Shown: positions 60,740 to 64,000 of the stretch, one piece after another | Numbering within the stretch: the first letter of the stretch is position 1 | Layout: each line of letters opens with the position of its first letter | DNA from: Chryseobacterium sp. LAM-KRS1 | Lineage (GTDB): Bacteria; Bacteroidota; Bacteroidia; Flavobacteriales; Weeksellaceae | Assembly: GCF_013184525.1 (NCBI RefSeq) | Contig: NZ_JAAOIZ010000005.1 | Span: forward strand, 434,001-498,000 | Reading direction: 5' to 3' | Length of the DNA stretch: 64,000 nt | Made by a program: the position numbers and the translations under genes | Notes under the pieces: model-generated | Database searches by the model: none | Told to the model about the DNA's origin: nothing | The model's input: only the letters and a program-made list of their open reading frames with translations

Positions 60740-61552
60740 ATGTCATACGGTTTACTTAAAGGCAAAAAGGGAATTATTTTTGGGGCCCTTAATGAACAAT
60801 CGATCGCATGGAAAGTTGCTGAAAGATGCCATGAAGAAGGAGCTGAATTTATTTTATCTAATGCTCCTATTGCTTTGAGAATGGGAGAACTTAACGGTTT
60901 AGCTGAAAAAACAGGCTCAGAGGTTATCGGAGCAGATGCTACTTCTGTTGAAGATCTTGAAAAACTTTTTGATGCTGCGATCGCAAAATTCGGAAAAATA
61001 GATTTCATCCTTCACTCCATAGGAATGTCCGTAAATGTAAGAAAAGGAAAACATTATACAGAAATGAACTACGACTGGTTGGAAAAAGGATGGGATATCT
61101 CAGCTGTTTCTTTCCATAAAGTAATGCGTGTGGCATGGGAAAAAGACTGTATGAATGAATGGGGAAGCATCCTGGCCCTTACTTATATTGCTGCTCAGAG
61201 AACATTCCCTGATTATAATGATATGTCTGATAACAAAGCTTATCTTGAAAGTATCGCGAGAACATTCGGAAACTATTGGGGGGAAAGAAAAGTTCGTGTA
61301 AATACGGTTTCCCAGTCTCCTACTCCTACCACTGCCGGAAGCGGAGTAAAAGGTTTCGGAGGTTTCCTTGGATATGCAGAAGACATGTCTCCACTTGGAA
61401 ACGCTACAGCACTTGAATGTGCAGATTATTGTGTTACACTTTTCTCTGATCTTACCAAAAAAGTAACAATGCAGAATCTTTTCCATGACGGTGGTTTCAG
61501 TAGTTCGGGTGTTACTCAGAAAGTAATTAGTAAGTATGACGTTGAGAAATAA
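60740..61552 (+). CDS. fabI: Enoyl-ACP reductase FabI
   Basis: This 270-aa NADH-type short-chain reductase performs the last reduction in fatty acid elongation. Nucleotide binding is KGIIFGALNEQSIAWKVAERCHEEGAE. The active site is YNDMSDNKAYLES with the Tyr-x6-Lys pair, followed by RVNTVSQSPTPTTAGSGVKGF, as in FabI. The catalytic part shows EWGSILALTYIAAQRTFPDY. Single gene with its own terminator. Confidence 0.95.
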   Translation: MSYGLLKGKKGIIFGALNEQSIAWKVAERCHEEGAEFILSNAPIALRMGELNGLAEKTGSEVIGADATSVEDLEKLFDAAIAKFGKIDFILHSIGMSVNVRKGKHYTEMNYDWLEKGWDISAVSFHKVMRVAWEKDCMNEWGSILALTYIAAQRTFPDYNDMSDNKAYLESIARTFGNYWGERKVRVNTVSQSPTPTTAGSGVKGFGGFLGYAEDMSPLGNATALECADYCVTLFSDLTKKVTMQNLFHDGGFSSSGVTQKVISKYDVEK

Positions 61553-61572
61553 TCAACATCCTTAATAAAAAT

Positions 61573-61607
61573 TAAACAGGCTGCCTTTTCAAGACAGCCT
61601 GTTTTTT
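61573..61607 (+). terminator. Terminator after fabI
   Basis: The stem AAACAGGCTG / CAGCCTGTTT with a short loop and T6 follows fabI. Confidence 0.9.
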
Positions 61608-61741
61608 ATTTGCTAGCTTACTATTAATATAGCTTTATCTAAATCGGCTTATTTTACAAAAAATGACACATAGAACGTTTTGATTATATGTTAAACATAA
61701 TATATTTAATTCGTATTTTTTCTCTTATAATTGAATTAATT

Positions 61742-61749
61742 TAACTTTG
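61742..61749 (+). promoter_or_regulatory. -7 element of the secreted-protein gene at 61767
   Basis: TAACTTTG followed by C fits TAnnTTTG, 17 bp before the ATG. A poly-T tract at about 61715-61720 occupies the -33 position. Confidence 0.5.
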
Positions 61750-61766
61750 CCAAAAAGCAACAAATT

Positions 61767-62501
61767 ATGAAGAAGTTAAAAGTACTTATTTTTATAAGCA
61801 TTATGCCATTGGCGTACTCGCAAACTGGACAGGTAGGAATTAATACAACAGCACCAACTGCTACTCTTGATGTGAATGGAAACACAAGAATCAGAAAAGT
61901 AGACAGTATTGCATCCGCTCCGAAATATATCTTAACATCAGATGATAATGGGATTGTTCAAAAAGTGAATGTTGAGAAATTATCGGACAGCAATCCTGAA
62001 GTGATCAGAAGAAAAATCTATGCGGTACTTTCCAAAAACTCATCACAGTTTCTGACTACAAAAGGGACTGACTATAACTTAACATATGATGGTGTGGTAA
62101 GCGGTATTAATACAGATCACCTGTCCTTTAATAGCCAAAAAGACAGAATCAATTTACCCCCCAATAAAACATTTAAAATAACCGGATACATTGGAATTAA
62201 AGGAAGTACCACTGGTAATAGCAATACCACTCCCGGTTATATCACATCTCTGTTTTCAGCCGGTGGTGACGCTGAAGCAATCGTAACAACCCAGGGATAT
62301 ACGGAATCGTCTACAGAAACCTTTGATGATGGGGGTGTTACTCCTCCTATTATCATCGTAACAACAGGTTCCGCTGGCAACGCGTATGTTGAACTCAAGG
62401 TACGTTATGGAGGAAGTAATGCCGGAAACTCAGGATATTATGTTTCAGGAGCATCTACAAGAACATCTGTAGGAACCTATGTTTTACTGGAGGAATTATA
62501 A
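61767..62501 (+). CDS. Secreted protein with VGINTTAP motif
   Basis: This 244-aa protein has a signal peptide at residues 1-19 (LKVLIFISIMPLAYSQ). After it comes TGQVGINTTAPTATLDVNG, a repeat motif typical of many Bacteroidota surface proteins. The remainder is Thr/Ser/Gly-rich beta structure (NTTPGYITSLFSAGGD, VELKVRYGGSNAG). No T9SS tail. Role unknown; probably a surface or fibre component. Confidence 0.75.
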   Translation: MKKLKVLIFISIMPLAYSQTGQVGINTTAPTATLDVNGNTRIRKVDSIASAPKYILTSDDNGIVQKVNVEKLSDSNPEVIRRKIYAVLSKNSSQFLTTKGTDYNLTYDGVVSGINTDHLSFNSQKDRINLPPNKTFKITGYIGIKGSTTGNSNTTPGYITSLFSAGGDAEAIVTTQGYTESSTETFDDGGVTPPIIIVTTGSAGNAYVELKVRYGGSNAGNSGYYVSGASTRTSVGTYVLLEEL

Positions 62502-62529
62502 ATATTATTTTTATTTTTTAATAAAAAAC

Positions 62530-62562
62530 AAGGTAGGCTGTCTAAAAAAGACAGCCTACTTA
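62530..62562. terminator. Bidirectional terminator between secreted-protein and GH30 genes
   Basis: The arms GTAGGCTGTCT and AGACAGCCTAC with a short loop lie between the two converging genes. Confidence 0.9.
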
Positions 62563-62589
62563 AATAAAAAAATATTAATATGAAGTGTA

Positions 62590-64000
62590 TTATAGAATTA
62601 CTGTTTGTATGGAATGCGCCGGCGCAGGAAGTTTGGCAGCCATTCCTTCGATCCAGAGGCTCGCATTGATATCACTATCTGTATTATTCATAATAACGGT
62701 AACCAACTGGCCGTTCTCATTCATGAATGAGGTAGAAATCAACCCTGATGTATTGGTAGAGCTTCCAATTCTTTGCGCATTGGGTTTAATATACTTTGAA
62801 ACATGCCCTACATAATAATATTCGTAGGTATAATGTACTTCTCCTGACTGGGTATCTGCAATAATCGGAGCAAAACATAAATTTCCTACATGATTCGGAC
62901 CTCCTGTTTCGTCAAGCAAAACATTCCAGTCCGTCCATAATGAAGTACCTCTGTTAAAGTCATTGATCATATTTTTTCCGTACAATTCACCAAGACTTAC
63001 ATCATTGATCCTTGACATATTGAAAACTTCCTTACATCCTTCTGTAAAAGCCAGGAACTTATCCGGAAATGCCCTGTGTGTTTCCCCAACATTATCAAAC
63101 AACTGGGTCTTATTGTGCCAGGTCTCATACCAATGATATGCAATTCCTGAAGCATATTTTGAAGTCTCAGGATCACTTAAAGTTGTTGTGGCTCTTTGAA
63201 AGATCAGATCTCTGTTATGATCCCAGATCATTACTTTTTTATCTTTAAATCCGTTTTTCCATAGAGTGGGTCCCAGGTTATTCTTCAGGAAAGCGGCCTC
63301 TTCTTCAGCAGTGTACAAACAAGATTCCCAGGTTTGCTTAGCCATGGCTTCATTTTGTACAGTTAATCCCCAGATTTTGATTCCTCTTTTTTCATATTCC
63401 CTGATGAACTTTATATAATAATCCGCCCAGGTCTGATAATACTGGTTCTCAAGCCGGCCTCCATTCAGCATATTTTTATTCGATTTCATCCATGCCGGTG
63501 GGCTCCATGGTGAAAAATACAATTTGAACTGATTCCCTATCGCCTTTTGAGCTTCCTGGATCATCGGTATTTTATATTTTTCATCATGAGCAACGGAGAA
63601 TGATTTTAATGAGGTATCATTATCTTCTACATACGTGTACGAATCACTTGAAAAATCACATGAATTCATATTGGTACGCACTACAGTATAGCCTAATCCA
63701 TTCTTACCATAATAGGCTTCTATGATTTCTTTCTGCTTATCCTTCGGGAGTTTATAAAACGTCTCTGCAGCTGCATCTGTTATTGCACCTCCGATTCCGA
63801 TCAGTTTCTGATATTTAAAATCCGGGTCTACAAAAACACAGGCTTCATTTTCTTTAGGCTGATCAAATTTTGCAAACTGCACCATTCCCTTATCTACCAT
63901 CTTTTCGTCAGTTTTGGAATTCGTCAGTATAACCCTGGCCGATTTTCCGGCATTCTTCTTCCAGTAATTCTGTGCATTGACATGACTGGCTATCCCTGCA
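62590..64000 (-). CDS. Glycoside hydrolase family 30 protein (5' end missing)
   Basis: This GH30-type glucosylceramidase-like enzyme runs off the right edge; the frame is open to base 64000, so the signal and start are outside. The ATG at 63900 is internal. The (beta/alpha)8 part shows IGIGGAITDAAAETFYKLP and the acid/base Glu in WGLTVQNEAMA; the nucleophile Glu is in FLAFTEGCKEV. The C-terminal part is a beta domain ending in PAPAHSIQTVIL. Family members cleave glucosides, including sphingolipid glucosides; the substrate is not known here. Confidence 0.92.
   Translation of the reverse strand, partial: AGIASHVNAQNYWKKNAGKSARVILTNSKTDEKMVDKGMVQFAKFDQPKENEACVFVDPDFKYQKLIGIGGAITDAAAETFYKLPKDKQKEIIEAYYGKNGLGYTVVRTNMNSCDFSSDSYTYVEDNDTSLKSFSVAHDEKYKIPMIQEAQKAIGNQFKLYFSPWSPPAWMKSNKNMLNGGRLENQYYQTWADYYIKFIREYEKRGIKIWGLTVQNEAMAKQTWESCLYTAEEEAAFLKNNLGPTLWKNGFKDKKVMIWDHNRDLIFQRATTTLSDPETSKYASGIAYHWYETWHNKTQLFDNVGETHRAFPDKFLAFTEGCKEVFNMSRINDVSLGELYGKNMINDFNRGTSLWTDWNVLLDETGGPNHVGNLCFAPIIADTQSGEVHYTYEYYYVGHVSKYIKPNAQRIGSSTNTSGLISTSFMNENGQLVTVIMNNTDSDINASLWIEGMAAKLPAPAHSIQTVIL

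Noticed and set aside
1-64000. CRISPR arrays, tRNA or rRNA genes, insertion sequences, prophage, integrons
   Set aside because: No repeat-spacer pattern, cloverleaf sequence, transposase, integrase or phage gene could be found by eye on either strand. A dedicated search would be needed to exclude small RNAs.

Overview
The window looks like chromosomal DNA of a Flavobacteriia member, most likely Chryseobacterium or a close Weeksellaceae relative. The evidence is low G+C, intergenic DNA that is nearly all A/T, almost no Shine-Dalgarno sequences, and Bacteroidota-type promoters (TTTG, about 20 bp, TAnnTTTG). Protein evidence includes a type IX secretion C-terminal domain on a PhoX-like protein, SxC-type lipoprotein signals, secreted proteins starting with a VGINTTAP-type motif, an acyl-ACP desaturase and a soluble inorganic pyrophosphatase of the Bacteroidota kind. 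No rRNA, tRNA, insertion sequence, prophage or CRISPR array is visible. The gene order is that of an ordinary core/accessory chromosome.

Layout. 1-3869: the 3' part of a tripartite drug efflux operon (TolC, HlyD/EmrA, EmrB-type MFS). 4017-6481: endonuclease V-like, VOC and GNAT proteins, then a secreted M28 peptidase. 6571-13637: aminotransferase, membrane pyrophosphatase with an OmpA tail, an amidohydrolase lipoprotein, and soluble pyrophosphatase with an upstream membrane protein. 13778-18461: FkbM methyltransferase facing a five-gene run (LolD-like ATPase, L,D-transpeptidase, RadC, FemAB-like, PhyH-like). 18602-21316: pyruvate dehydrogenase E1alpha and E2 without E1beta. 21442-23004: PAP2-like membrane protein, BlaI-type repressor and RRM protein.

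23582-27679: thioesterase, a CxxC/AraC regulator and a large copper P-type ATPase, which together look like a metal-homeostasis locus. 27739-32912: DUF72, NodB deacetylase lipoprotein, YggS, an NtrC-like regulator lacking its DNA-binding domain, and a MATE exporter. 32940-41811: two Crp/Fnr regulators, HAD, S9 peptidase, DoxX, Era, and a LacI/PfkB-kinase pair with a visible operator. 42140-44783: two secreted proteins sharing a C-terminal module. 44940-52818: SMR exporter, methyltransferase, Map, HAD, acyl-ACP desaturase, GpmI, a Zn protease, YciH and a leucine-rich repeat protein. 52875-64000: PhoX-like T9SS cargo, di-heme peroxidase, nucleoside phosphorylase, Tag, FabI, secreted proteins, and a GH30 glycosidase cut by the window edge.

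No wholly new multi-gene system can be claimed. The most unusual items are the pyrophosphatase-OmpA fusion with its relocated gate glutamate, the one-component CxxC/AraC regulator beside a CopA with four extra metal-binding modules, the sigma54 activator without an HTH, and the shared PVTGxIVYDT module in secreted proteins. Functional calls rest on reading motifs by eye; no database search was run.
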